From Halonotius sp046719765 (GTDB taxonomy: Archaea; Halobacteriota; Halobacteria; Halobacteriales; Haloferacaceae), in contig NZ_JABEBY010000008.1 in assembly GCF_046719765.1 (NCBI RefSeq), positions 70,084 through 134,083 on the forward strand: a DNA stretch of 64,000 nucleotides, read 5' to 3'. The translations under genes were made by a program, and so were the position numbers. This document shows positions 51,123-60,445 of the stretch, in pieces. Numbering within the stretch: position 1 is the stretch's first letter; every line of letters begins with the position of its first letter. A model generated the notes under the pieces. It made no database searches. It had not been told where the DNA came from and saw only the letters and a program-made list of their open reading frames with translations.

Positions 51123-53504
51123 CTACTGCTCCACTGTCGATGACGCCGCAGTCAGTTCTTGCAGTAGCGTCACAGCCGGCGATTTCGACAGCGGTTCGTT
51201 CCCGTTTCCGCACTGCGGCGACTGCACGCAGGCTGGACAGCCGTCGGCACAGTCACAGTCATCGATCAGCCGGGCCGTGCGCGTCATCAACTCCTCGACG
51301 ACCTCGAAGCCGGCTTCGGTGAGGCCGACGCCGCCAGGGTAGCCGTCGTAGATGAAGACAGTCGCCCGCTCGGTGTGGGGGTGGTGTGGGATCGACAGTC
51401 CGCCGATGTCGCCGCGGTCACAGAGCAGCATGAACGGGAACAGCGAGATCATGCCATGCTCGGCGGCGTGGATACCGCCGTTGAACGCCCAGTCGGAGTG
51501 CGCCTCTCGGAGTTCGCGTTCGACCGCTGGCGGGACGGTGAAGTAGAGGGCCTTTGTTCGCAGCGTCGTTTCGGGGAGGTCGAGTGATTCCTCGCCGATG
51601 ACCTCGCCCGTGCGACGATCTTTTCGCTGGAAGCCGGTAATCCGCTCGGTGACGGTGACATCGGCGAAATGGACGGTTGCCTCGGCGTCGTCATCGGCGT
51701 CAGCAGCAGCGTCACCCGTCGCGTACGGCAGCGATTTTGTGTCAAGATCCTCGTTGACAACGACCGATTTCTCCGAGAGCACCTGTGTGTAGTAGTCGGC
51801 CCACGAGGACTGGAGTTCGGCGACATCGCGGTCGAGATCGAGGTCGGTCACCTCGTAGGTCTGGCCCTGCTGGTGGTAGATCGCGCCGCGGTGGGCGTCC
51901 CGGAGGGCGTCGTCGAAGCCGAGCGTGGCGATCACGTCGTTGTTGCGAGCGTCCATGAGGCGGATCTCGCGGTCGCCGACAGTTCGGAGGCTCATCTCGT
52001 GTTGTGGGCTGCCGTCGCCGTCGTGCAGCCAGCGAATGCCGGCATCCGTCTCGCGGCGGTTGAGCCGACCGTCCTCACCGAGTTCGGCGACAACGTCCGG
52101 AAAATCGTCACCAAAGTGAGCCTCGTCGTCGGTTGACAGCCAGTTTTCGGCCGCGGCGCAGGCAACGTGATCCGCCAGCAGTTCGCGGTTGTCGGGATCA
52201 ACGATGGCCTGCTCGGGGTCGGCCTCAAAGAACTCGTCGGGGTGGTTCATCAGATACTGATCGAGTTGATCCTCGCCGCCGACGAACGCGACGAGCGCGG
52301 GATCGGTGCCGCGACCCGCCCGGCCGGCCTGCTGGGAGGCCGACATCCGCGTGCCAGGGTAGCCGTCGAGGATCACCGCGTCGAGACCCCCAATGTCGAC
52401 GCCGAGTTCGAGAGCGTTCGTACTCCAGATGCCGCGCAGGTCGCCGGACTGGAGGTCGGCTTCGATCTGTCGACGGGTGTCGTTGTTGAGTGCGGCCTGA
52501 TAGGCGCGGATCTTGCTTGCGAGGTCGCGCTCGCCACGATTGTGGAGTTCGTCCGCGCTCTCGGTGGCGTACTGCTCGGCGGCTTGGCGGGCGCGCGTAA
52601 ACGCCAGCGTCTGGTAGCCGCGGGCGACGAGATCAACGAACAGCGATTTCGACTCGGTGTGACTCGACCGCCGCCGACCGGAGCCGTGGCCGCGCTGTGG
52701 GTCGTCGTACTCGGGTGGGTTCCACAGCAGCCAGTGTCGCGGCCCGCGCGCGCTGGTGTCGTCGTCGACGAGCGCAAAGGTCGACTCGTCGCGGCCGGTG
52801 ATTCTGGCGGCGTGTTCGACCGGGTTGCCGATGGTCGCCGAACAGCAGACGAACTGCGGGTCGCTGTCGTATCGCTCACAGATCCGGTTGAGTCGCCGAA
52901 GCACGAGGGCGACCTGCGTCCCGAAGACGCCGCGGTAGCCGTGAATCTCGTCGATGACGACGGTTTCCAACGAGGAAAAGAACCACTCCCACAAGCGGTT
53001 TGCATAGGGCAGCAGCGCGTAATGCAGCATATCCGGGTTCGAGAGCAGGACGGTCGGCCGGCGGTCGCGGACATCTCGCTTTTCGCTGTCCGACAGGCGG
53101 CCGGTGTACTGTGCGACCGAGACGCGGCTGCCAAAACCGAGGTCGTGGGCGAGTTCCGACAGCGTGTCGTCTTGGTCGGCGATCAGCGCATTTTGCGGGC
53201 CGAGATAGAGGGTTCGGCCGCCGTGATCCATCGCGCGCTCGAAGGCCGGCACGGTGTACGAGAGGCTCTTGCCGCTGGCGGTTTCGGTGGCGATAACGGT
53301 GTTGTCGCCGTCGCGGATCGCGTTGATCGCGGTGGCCTGATGCTCATAGAGGTCGTCGATCCCGCGGTCGGCGAGGGCGGATTCGAGGCGGGGTTCGAGA
53401 TCAATATCGGCAAAGGTGGCCTCGCGTGCTGGGAGGGTGCGGTGGGCGACAATCTGGCCGTCGTAGTGTGGGCGCGCTCGCAGCCAGTCGACGAACTCGT
53501 TCAC
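51123..53504 (-). CDS. DEAD/DEAH-box helicase with DUF1998 (MrfA/YprA-like)
   Basis: A 793-residue superfamily 2 helicase. Walker A is ATETASGKSLSY; Walker B is VIDEIHGYRG; motif VI is QQAGRAGRG. The C-terminal DUF1998 region ends with the zinc-type cluster CDCADGCPACVQSPQCGNGN. It resembles the MrfA DNA-repair helicases of bacteria; its partner gene (mrfB-like nuclease) is not in view. Start at 53504 gives MNEFVDWLRA. Confidence 0.9.
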   Translation of the reverse strand: MNEFVDWLRARPHYDGQIVAHRTLPAREATFADIDLEPRLESALADRGIDDLYEHQATAINAIRDGDNTVIATETASGKSLSYTVPAFERAMDHGGRTLYLGPQNALIADQDDTLSELAHDLGFGSRVSVAQYTGRLSDSEKRDVRDRRPTVLLSNPDMLHYALLPYANRLWEWFFSSLETVVIDEIHGYRGVFGTQVALVLRRLNRICERYDSDPQFVCCSATIGNPVEHAARITGRDESTFALVDDDTSARGPRHWLLWNPPEYDDPQRGHGSGRRRSSHTESKSLFVDLVARGYQTLAFTRARQAAEQYATESADELHNRGERDLASKIRAYQAALNNDTRRQIEADLQSGDLRGIWSTNALELGVDIGGLDAVILDGYPGTRMSASQQAGRAGRGTDPALVAFVGGEDQLDQYLMNHPDEFFEADPEQAIVDPDNRELLADHVACAAAENWLSTDDEAHFGDDFPDVVAELGEDGRLNRRETDAGIRWLHDGDGSPQHEMSLRTVGDREIRLMDARNNDVIATLGFDDALRDAHRGAIYHQQGQTYEVTDLDLDRDVAELQSSWADYYTQVLSEKSVVVNEDLDTKSLPYATGDAAADADDDAEATVHFADVTVTERITGFQRKDRRTGEVIGEESLDLPETTLRTKALYFTVPPAVERELREAHSDWAFNGGIHAAEHGMISLFPFMLLCDRGDIGGLSIPHHPHTERATVFIYDGYPGGVGLTEAGFEVVEELMTRTARLIDDCDCADGCPACVQSPQCGNGNEPLSKSPAVTLLQELTAASSTVEQ

Positions 53505-53591
53505 GATTCCTGTTTGCGATCGGCGATGCTAACGGTTGTGATCCGTGGGCACGATCTATGCGGTGGGACATCCAACGAGGTCGCCAAACCG

Positions 53592-53598
53592 ATTAATT
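53592..53598 (+). promoter_or_regulatory. TATA-like element of the UspA gene
   Basis: ATTAATT lies about 30 bases before the ATG at 53626, consistent with a leaderless or nearly leaderless message. Confidence 0.4.
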
Positions 53599-53625
53599 CA
53601 CAACGGCTGAGAGAAACGTTGAGAC

Positions 53626-54063
53626 ATGTACGAGACGGTGCTGTTTCCGACTGATGGAAGTGAGGCGGCAACCGAAGCTGCCACTCACGCGATCGATTTG
53701 GCGGACAAACACGATGCCGACATGCACATCCTCTACGTCGTCGACCACGAGCGCGTGAGCCAGATGGCCCCCAAACTCGGCAGCGACCATATCAAAGGGA
53801 CACTCCAAGAGGAGGGCGAACGCATCACCGACGATGTCGCCGACATGGCGAACGCCGAGGGGATCAACACGGTCGTCAGCATCCGAGAGGGCGCGCCCGG
53901 CCAGACCATCACCACCTACGCCGAGGATGTTGGTGCTGATACGATCGTGATGGGCACCAACGGCCGCACAGGGATGGATCGGCTCCTGATGGGGAGTGTC
54001 GCCGAACGCGTGATCCAAAACACCGAGCTGCCGGTGATGACCGTCAAGCGCGCGGCGGACTAA
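53626..54063 (+). CDS. Universal stress protein (UspA family)
   Basis: A 145-residue protein, MYETVLFPTDGSEAATEAAT, with the ATP-binding signature GTNGRTGMDRLLMGSVAERV at about residues 108-127. It is a single UspA domain. Its target is unknown. Confidence 0.93.
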   Translation: MYETVLFPTDGSEAATEAATHAIDLADKHDADMHILYVVDHERVSQMAPKLGSDHIKGTLQEEGERITDDVADMANAEGINTVVSIREGAPGQTITTYAEDVGADTIVMGTNGRTGMDRLLMGSVAERVIQNTELPVMTVKRAAD

Positions 54064-54101
54064 CTCGCCTGGTCAGCACCCACGCACACAAGGATAAGGG
54101 A

Positions 54102-54108
54102 TTTATGA
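54102..54108 (+). promoter_or_regulatory. TATA-like element of artA
   Basis: TTTATGA lies about 25 bases before the artA ATG, consistent with leaderless transcription. Confidence 0.35.
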
Positions 54109-54129
54109 GACTGTCTCCTTCCGCCTGAT

Positions 54130-55149
54130 ATGACCGGCTCCCCGCTCACATGGCTCAGCGACCAGCTGTTCACCATGGGGGTGTTGTCGGACGCGCTGAT
54201 CTGGGTTGTCATGCTGCTGTTTGCGGCCGCCGGCCTCACCGAGTGGTACGGCCGCCGCTCAGGAACCGATCTCATGCAGCAGGCGCGGGTGACCGCAACA
54301 ACCGCCTGGATCGGCTTCGGGCTGTTTTGGCTCAACTCGGTGCCGTTCTGGTGGTTCGAACACCAGAGCTTCGTTGAGGCCTTGCTGGCGTTGATCGGCG
54401 CGCCGGCCTGCTTCTATGCGGCCTACGAGCTGTATACCGGCCGGACAACGCTGTTTGTCCTCTCGCGAGCGATCGCCGTCATGGGGTTCATCTATCTTCC
54501 CTTCGAGACCATCCCGGCGATCACGGTCGGTGGGCTCTCGCTGCCGGCTCCCCGCCAGTATCTGATCGAAGTGACGACTGTCATCACCGGCTGGATCATC
54601 TCGGCGGCGGGCTACTCGCCTGCCCTCGTCGAGAGCCCCGAGGGGTTCATGGCGACCTACCAGTGGACGCTGAGCGACGGCCACATCTACAACGTCTACA
54701 TTGTCTTGGCATGTACCGGCCTCGGCAGCATCGCCGTCTTCAGTGGCCTGATCGCGGCTGTGAGAGCACCTCTCACCCGAAAGCTCCGCGCGCTGGCGGT
54801 GGCCGTCCCGATCATCTTCGTGCTCAACGTGTTCCGCACCGCCTTCATCTCGATCGCCGCCGGCAACCAGCTGATGCATTGGTTCCCCGATGCGGTGCTG
54901 TTCCTGTTTGGCGAGACGAACCCCTATCGCGTCTCGTTCCTTGTCTCCGACCGCATTCTCAGCCAACTCGGGGCGGTCGTCGCGCTCATGGCGATCACCT
55001 ATCTTGTCGTCCGTGAGCTTCCGGAGCTGTTGACTGTCTTGGAGGATGTGCTCTACCTCATCACCGGCGAGGATCACGACCTGCAGGCCGCCTTGGAGCT
55101 GCCACGCGAGCCGGTCGCCGAACAGCCCGGTGCCCGCCACAGCGACTGA
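54130..55149 (+). CDS. artA: Archaeosortase A
   Basis: A 339-residue polytopic membrane protein with about eight helices. The catalytic Cys is Cys195 in VLACTGLGSIAVFSGLI and the Arg is 236 in LNVFRTAFIS, with His250 later. Archaeosortase A removes the C-terminal PGF-CTERM signal of secreted proteins and attaches them to lipid. No obvious PGF-CTERM substrate is encoded in this window. It ends one base from the convergent dph5 gene. Confidence 0.93.
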   Translation: MTGSPLTWLSDQLFTMGVLSDALIWVVMLLFAAAGLTEWYGRRSGTDLMQQARVTATTAWIGFGLFWLNSVPFWWFEHQSFVEALLALIGAPACFYAAYELYTGRTTLFVLSRAIAVMGFIYLPFETIPAITVGGLSLPAPRQYLIEVTTVITGWIISAAGYSPALVESPEGFMATYQWTLSDGHIYNVYIVLACTGLGSIAVFSGLIAAVRAPLTRKLRALAVAVPIIFVLNVFRTAFISIAAGNQLMHWFPDAVLFLFGETNPYRVSFLVSDRILSQLGAVVALMAITYLVVRELPELLTVLEDVLYLITGEDHDLQAALELPREPVAEQPGARHSD

Positions 55150-55150
55150 A

Positions 55151-55963
55151 TCACCGATTCGATTCTGTAGAGAGTAACTCGTCTGGTGCGCCGGCCAATG
55201 CTTCCAGCGCGTCGGCCTCGACGTGATGGAGGTCGCCAGGGATCACGAGGAGATGCAGCGGCTCGCCAAAGGATTGTTCCGCTAACGCTGACAGCCGATC
55301 AGCGACGACAACAGGATCAGGACTCCCAGCACGAGCGACGACGACCGCGAGTTCATCTTGCCAGTCGGTTGCGAGCAGTTCGGCGGCGTAATCGGCTCGC
55401 ATATACGGGTCGTCAGTGTCGAGCGCGGCCAGATCGCGGTGGCTGTCGACCTTGATGTCGAGATAGACGAGCGTGTGCAGCCCCCGCTCGCGGTTGGCGT
55501 CGATGCTTTCGATCACGCTGGGCGGGACGTTTCCCGCGCCGTGCAGGCCGGGAAACGGCAGCGTGACCGCCTTGCCGAACCGGTAATTTTGCAGGCCGGT
55601 CAGCCCGCTGGCGGCGGTTTCGGCGGTGACGCCGTGGATCACGCGGGTGTCGATCCCGCGGTCGGCCGCCCGCACCCGGAGATCAGCGTGGGTCGTCGAG
55701 ATCATCGTATCGCCTGCGGTGAGAAAGACGGCGTCGCCGTCCTCGGCAGCCTGCAGAATCGGCTCGGGGTTCTGTTCGACGCCCGCTCGGTCGCGCACCT
55801 CGATCTCGGTGTCGTGGTGGGCTTCGAGATCGGCGACATCGGCTCCGAGCAGCCGGCTGGTGTAGAACTCCGCAAAGACACGGTCGGCTGCCTGGAGTGC
55901 CGCCTCGCCCTCGCGGGTGATCGAGTCTTCGTCGTACAGTCCCAACCCGATGAACGTCAACAT
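55151..55963 (-). CDS. dph5: Diphthine synthase
   Basis: A 270-residue SAM-dependent methyltransferase of the tetrapyrrole-methylase fold: MLTFIGLGLYDEDSITREGE, AEFYTSRL, GDTMISTTHADLR and GLTGLQNYRFGKAVTLPFP. It methylates the modified His of elongation factor 2 on the way to diphthamide. The start at 55963 is by homology. Confidence 0.95.
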   Translation of the reverse strand: MLTFIGLGLYDEDSITREGEAALQAADRVFAEFYTSRLLGADVADLEAHHDTEIEVRDRAGVEQNPEPILQAAEDGDAVFLTAGDTMISTTHADLRVRAADRGIDTRVIHGVTAETAASGLTGLQNYRFGKAVTLPFPGLHGAGNVPPSVIESIDANRERGLHTLVYLDIKVDSHRDLAALDTDDPYMRADYAAELLATDWQDELAVVVARAGSPDPVVVADRLSALAEQSFGEPLHLLVIPGDLHHVEADALEALAGAPDELLSTESNR

Positions 55964-56029
55964 ACCCCGACAGAACATCGCAGCGCGAATAAACGCCGTG
56001 TTTGCTCACGCCCGGATCGCTGGTGTGGC

Positions 56030-56512
56030 TCAGAACACGACGACGGCGACGACAAAGGCGACGAGGATCGTCCCCGTCAACAGTAGCTGAGCGAGTGCCG
56101 AGCCCAACACACCTGCGGCGGTGTAGACAGCCCGCCGCGCTGCGGTCTCCGCGTCGGCCCCCTCGGATACCTCCAGAGCGAAGACGGTGCCGACGACGCC
56201 GACGATGATGCCGACCGGGCCGAGCACGAACAGCAGGACGAATCCAACGACCCCCGCGAGGATGGCGGTTCGATTTGAGGAGCCGCCCAGCCGCGCTGCG
56301 ACCGGGCCACCGACATGATCGACGACGACCGTGCCGACGGCGGCCAGCGTCAACGCGCCGAGGGCCAGCGGGCCAAGCGGCTCGCTCCCGAACAGCGCGT
56401 ACACCCAGACCCCCGCCAGCGAGAAGCCGCCGGCTGGCACCGCAGGAAGGACGCTGCCGACCATCCCGGCGACCAGCAGCACGATGGCGACGACAAGAAC
56501 CACCTCGACCAT
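56030..56512 (-). CDS. DUF456 membrane protein
   Basis: A 160-residue, very hydrophobic protein with three to four helices; glycine-rich stretches such as GVVGFVLLFVLGPVGIIVGV match DUF456. Function unknown. Confidence 0.82.
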   Translation of the reverse strand: MVEVVLVVAIVLLVAGMVGSVLPAVPAGGFSLAGVWVYALFGSEPLGPLALGALTLAAVGTVVVDHVGGPVAARLGGSSNRTAILAGVVGFVLLFVLGPVGIIVGVVGTVFALEVSEGADAETAARRAVYTAAGVLGSALAQLLLTGTILVAFVVAVVVF

Positions 56513-56569
56513 ACCGACGCTGGGTTGCCGACGACGAAAAGGGATGCGGCCGGACGGCGATACCCCCTC

Positions 56570-58891
56570 TCACTCCTCGTAGCGACGCCGCTCATCGACG
56601 ACGATCTCGGTGTCGACGGCCTCACAGAACGCCTTCGCAATCGAGCCGAACGCCCGTTTGCACTCCCGTTCGGAGACGAAGCAGAGTTCGTCAGCAACGG
56701 CCGCCCACGGCGCGCCCTGCAGCGCCTTTCGGACGAGCAGGCGTTCGTCGCGGGGCGACAGGTCGGCGACCGACTCGGTGAGCTGTGCCATCGCAAGCTG
56801 CCGGAACACGTGCGGTGCGGCCTCGTAGGTGCCCGGCCCGTAAGCGACCCCCGCCAGCAGCCGCCAGCCCCGCTCGTCGAGAGCGAGAGCCGATTCCGGG
56901 CCGTCCTCATCCGGTAGCGTCGCCGCAGCGATCGCGCCTCGTACGACATTCGGGTCGACGCCGGCCAGCGGGTCGGCCAACTGCGAGGCGATCCGCTCGC
57001 GGAACCACTGGACGTGACGATCGGTGAGCTCGCGCCCGACAGCTGAGGTCGGCGACAGCATGAGCGCGGAGTGCTCGCCGCTGGTCGCGTTTGCCGTCAC
57101 CGAGACATGAACAGTGCGGTAGCCGTTTGCCCGCCAAAAGGACAGCAGCCGCGGGGTCGCGCCGAAGCCGACGCCGAACCAGTCGACCGCGTCCTGAAAC
57201 TCCGCCTTGCACCGCGACAGCAGCCGCGAGCCAAGCCCGCGCGACCGGGCGGCGTGGTGGGTGGCGATCCGCATGACTCGGTAGCCGATCGGCGCGGCCC
57301 CGGCCGGATCTCGCAGCTGGCTGGTCAACACGTCCGGAAGCATGTTGCCCTGCACGCGCTCGCCGCCGTAGATCGATGCCTGCAGGTCGCTGCTGAGGCC
57401 CCCCTCACGGGCAAGCAGTGCAACCGAAACAGGGTGACCGTCGTCAACGAGCGCGCGGAGTTCGAGGTTCGGCGCATCCAGTAGGCGGACGATGTCATCA
57501 GGTTCGGTTTTGTAGTGGGCGGCGACGAGCAGCCCGACGATCTCCCGGAACAACCCCTCGTCGCCCGCAAGCGCGTCGCCATCGATCCGGCGGTAGTCCA
57601 CGCTGTCGGGCGTCGCCGCGGCGACGAGTTGGTCGGCCGGCGGCTCCGCGTCGAGCAGCAGTGTCCACGCGAGCCACGCCTCGACGGGGTCGTTTCGAGC
57701 GTATCTGATCGGCTCTTGGAGTGTTACGTCGATCACGTCGTGCGTCGATTCGGCCAGTCGCTCGCGGAACCGGACGGCAAAGCCGCGGCCAGCACCCTCA
57801 TAACCGTGAACAGTCGTACAGAAGCCGACCGCGGGCGCGTCGAGCAGCCGTTCCAGCAGCCCAACCGGCAGCGCGGCCGCCTCGTCGACGAGGACGATAT
57901 CGGGAGACTGTGGCAACTCGGCCGCCGTCGGTGGCGACGCGAAGCGAATCCGGCCGCCGGCTGTTGTCGACAGCGGCCGCTTGGTTTGGTCGGCTGCATC
58001 GGCGTCACAGTCGCTTGAATCGTCAGCAGCGAGACAATCGAGCGTCGCCAGCAGTTCGCCGGCGCGGGCAAACAGTTCGGCTGCGTTGTCAACGCTTGGC
58101 GCAGTCACGAGCACGTCCCGGCCATCTGCGGCCAACGCGGCGGCAGCCAGCCCGGCCGCACTCGATTTGCCGCGGCCGCGGTCGGCTTCCACGACGACAG
58201 CGGTTCCCGGCGTCGTCAACCCCGACAGCTGTGCGACGGCGCGGGCTTGATCTGCCGTCAGGCAGGTGTCGTAGGCGGCGTCGGGAAACGGGGTGTCGGT
58301 GTACAGGTGTGGCTCCGAATTGGGCGTCGATTCGGCGGGTTCGATCAGACCGTCGCGTTCGATACGGGCCTCGTACGCCGTCTCATCGTGTGCCGGTGCC
58401 GACGTGGCGGTGAGCCGAACGATTGCCACGCCGGGATGCTGTCGGAGGGTTGTGACCAATCGCTGTCGAAAGCGGTTGCCAACCGCCTCGCGGGAAAACG
58501 GGGGCACAGCGACCTGATCGACCAGCGCGGAGAGTTCACTCGGCACGTCCTCCAGCGGTGGCAGCAACAACACGAGGAGCCCGCCGCCGTCGACCGCGCC
58601 GGTGACCTGGCCGAGGGCGTTGGCCGAAAATCCCTCGTGGCAGTCGAAGACAACGATCTCGCGGGTTGTCCCCAGAAGCTCGTCGGCGTGATCGGGGTGA
58701 AGTCGGTGGTATCTGAATCCCTCGCGGGTCGTAACCAGACTCACCGCCTCCTCGTCGACGCCGGCTGCCTCGATTACTGTATAGGCAGCGTCGATCCCGG
58801 CCTCACGATCGCCGGTGAGTGCGAGCAGTCGCCGCTCATCGGCGGCCTGGGCGTTCTCCCGGAGGCTGGCGACGAGGCCCCGCAGCTCCAT
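56570..58891 (-). CDS. tmcA: tRNA(Met) cytidine acetyltransferase
   Basis: A 773-residue protein. Residues about 1-215 are the DUF1726-type domain; a RecD-like ATPase has Walker A EADRGRGKSSAAG (about residues 235-247) and DIVLVDEAAALPVGLL; the GNAT part has ARSRGLGSRLLSRCKAEF. It acetylates cytidine in RNA (ac4C34 of tRNA-Met in bacteria; in archaea also widespread ac4C). It starts MELRGLVASLREN. Confidence 0.94.
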   Translation of the reverse strand: MELRGLVASLRENAQAADERRLLALTGDREAGIDAAYTVIEAAGVDEEAVSLVTTREGFRYHRLHPDHADELLGTTREIVVFDCHEGFSANALGQVTGAVDGGGLLVLLLPPLEDVPSELSALVDQVAVPPFSREAVGNRFRQRLVTTLRQHPGVAIVRLTATSAPAHDETAYEARIERDGLIEPAESTPNSEPHLYTDTPFPDAAYDTCLTADQARAVAQLSGLTTPGTAVVVEADRGRGKSSAAGLAAAALAADGRDVLVTAPSVDNAAELFARAGELLATLDCLAADDSSDCDADAADQTKRPLSTTAGGRIRFASPPTAAELPQSPDIVLVDEAAALPVGLLERLLDAPAVGFCTTVHGYEGAGRGFAVRFRERLAESTHDVIDVTLQEPIRYARNDPVEAWLAWTLLLDAEPPADQLVAAATPDSVDYRRIDGDALAGDEGLFREIVGLLVAAHYKTEPDDIVRLLDAPNLELRALVDDGHPVSVALLAREGGLSSDLQASIYGGERVQGNMLPDVLTSQLRDPAGAAPIGYRVMRIATHHAARSRGLGSRLLSRCKAEFQDAVDWFGVGFGATPRLLSFWRANGYRTVHVSVTANATSGEHSALMLSPTSAVGRELTDRHVQWFRERIASQLADPLAGVDPNVVRGAIAAATLPDEDGPESALALDERGWRLLAGVAYGPGTYEAAPHVFRQLAMAQLTESVADLSPRDERLLVRKALQGAPWAAVADELCFVSERECKRAFGSIAKAFCEAVDTEIVVDERRRYEE

Positions 58892-58929
58892 ACCCCGGCT
58901 TGCAGCAGCGTCGGCAAGGCTCTTTCCGT

Positions 58930-59748
58930 CTATTCGTTGTCGCCCGTTCGATCCGCATCGCCGTCGCTGACTGTGTCGTCGCCAAACCGATCGGGTTCGT
59001 CGTACTGGTCTAACAGTGCTTGTCGGTGATCAAGTTGCTCTGTCGCCTGGCGGAGGACGCCCAACAGCGTGTGGATCTCTCGGCCTGTCGGATGCGCGCG
59101 CCCGATCAGCCGGCGCATGAGTCGCTGGGTCTTCTCGCGTTTCCGTTCGTTGTAGCGTTGGGCAGCAAGGAACTCGGCGAAATAGTCGTAAAATCGTTCG
59201 ATGTCGTCTTCCGCGGCGCGCTCAATTTCACGGTCAGGCAGTTGGGTCTCGTCGACGGTGAGATCGCGGAGTTCATAGAGAACGATTGTCGCGGCCTGCC
59301 CGAGATTGAGGACTGGGTAGTCGTCGCTGGCAGGGATCGAGCAGATCTGATCCAACTGTTCGATCTCCTCGTTGTACAGGCCTCGCCCCTCTCGGCCGAA
59401 GACGATGGCTGTCCGGCTGTCGACCGTCTGGAGGGTGTCGGCCAACTCGGTGGGTGTGGTGTAGGGAAATCGTCGGTGACGACGACTATCCTCGCCGGTG
59501 ATCGCGGTACAGCCGACAGTGTGGTAGTTGCTAACAACTTCCTCGAAGGTGATCTCCTCGGCGTTCGGTAACACGTCCTCGCGGGCGTGGCCGGCGAAGC
59601 CGTACGCCTCGCCATCAGGATCTAACGGCGGCGGGTCGACCAGTTTGAGATCCGAGAGCCCGAAGTTCTTCATCGCTCGGGCGATGGTGCCGACGTTGCC
59701 CGGCGTTTCCGCGTCGACAACAACGACAACCGGTTCGTGACTGCTCAT
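58930..59748 (-). CDS. SpoU-type RNA methyltransferase (TrmJ family)
   Basis: A 272-residue SPOUT enzyme: VVVDAETPGNVGTIARAMKN, then FGLSDLKLVDPP, AIVFGREGRGLYNEE and LNLGQAATIVLYEL, with the trefoil-knot SAM site. It resembles archaeal TrmJ, which 2'-O-methylates tRNA position 32. A C-terminal charged helix region follows. It overlaps the next upstream gene by 4 bases. Confidence 0.93.
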   Translation of the reverse strand: MSSHEPVVVVVDAETPGNVGTIARAMKNFGLSDLKLVDPPPLDPDGEAYGFAGHAREDVLPNAEEITFEEVVSNYHTVGCTAITGEDSRRHRRFPYTTPTELADTLQTVDSRTAIVFGREGRGLYNEEIEQLDQICSIPASDDYPVLNLGQAATIVLYELRDLTVDETQLPDREIERAAEDDIERFYDYFAEFLAAQRYNERKREKTQRLMRRLIGRAHPTGREIHTLLGVLRQATEQLDHRQALLDQYDEPDRFGDDTVSDGDADRTGDNE

Positions 59749-60332
59749 TCGTCGGCGGTCGGGTAGTCCATGTCGGTCTCGTCGATAACCCCGTCGGCGA
59801 GCGCGTCGTTGGCGGCTTCGGCTGTCTCGTCGTCAACGTACTCCCGCAGGTCGATTCGCTCGGGTTCATACCCCTCCGACAGCATCGCGTTGAGCTCTTG
59901 GGCATCCGGCGGATCAGGCAGCCCCTCGGGGTCGGTCTCGACGTGTTCGACCGCCTCGAAATCGTCTGGCGCGCGACCACCGTTGTCGAACCACTCCTCG
60001 AAGGCATCATCGAACTCGGCGGTGCCGCGGTAGTCGCTGCCCCCCTCGTTCTGGTACCAGTAGATGAAGTCCGCCTCGTGGTCAGCACAGAGAACGACCT
60101 CGTCATTTGGTTCGCCGTAGACGACCGCCGCCTGTCTGGCGCGGTGGATCTCGTCGTCGCCGTGAATCAGCCGGCAGGCGTCACACGGCTCCTCGACCAG
60201 CGAGACGAGTCGAAGGAGTCGCTGACGGTCGTCTGTGGGGATCTCTTCAAGCTGTTTGAACATCCCGTCGTCGTTGAAGATGTCATCCTCCGCAAACCGC
60301 CAGCCGCGAAGCCCGACATTGACCTTGCCCAT
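59745..60332 (-). CDS. Protein with a zinc-like Cys/His site, unknown
   Basis: A 195-residue acidic protein beginning MGKVNVGLRGWRFAEDDIFN. A putative metal site is formed by VEEPCDACRLIHGDDEIHRA and VVLCADHEADF (CxxC and CxxH). It is co-oriented and overlaps trmJ by 4 bases, so a link to RNA modification is possible but inferred. No family name recognised. Confidence 0.72.
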   Translation of the reverse strand: MGKVNVGLRGWRFAEDDIFNDDGMFKQLEEIPTDDRQRLLRLVSLVEEPCDACRLIHGDDEIHRARQAAVVYGEPNDEVVLCADHEADFIYWYQNEGGSDYRGTAEFDDAFEEWFDNGGRAPDDFEAVEHVETDPEGLPDPPDAQELNAMLSEGYEPERIDLREYVDDETAEAANDALADGVIDETDMDYPTADE

Positions 60333-60445
60333 ACCTACACTATCGGCGGGCCGGATAAAAACCGACTGGCTCCGCCGCCGCGGTAAATCTCCATCGGTAG
60401 CGGCACGACCGGACGGTCTATACTTGCTGCTACCGTGGTTGTTGT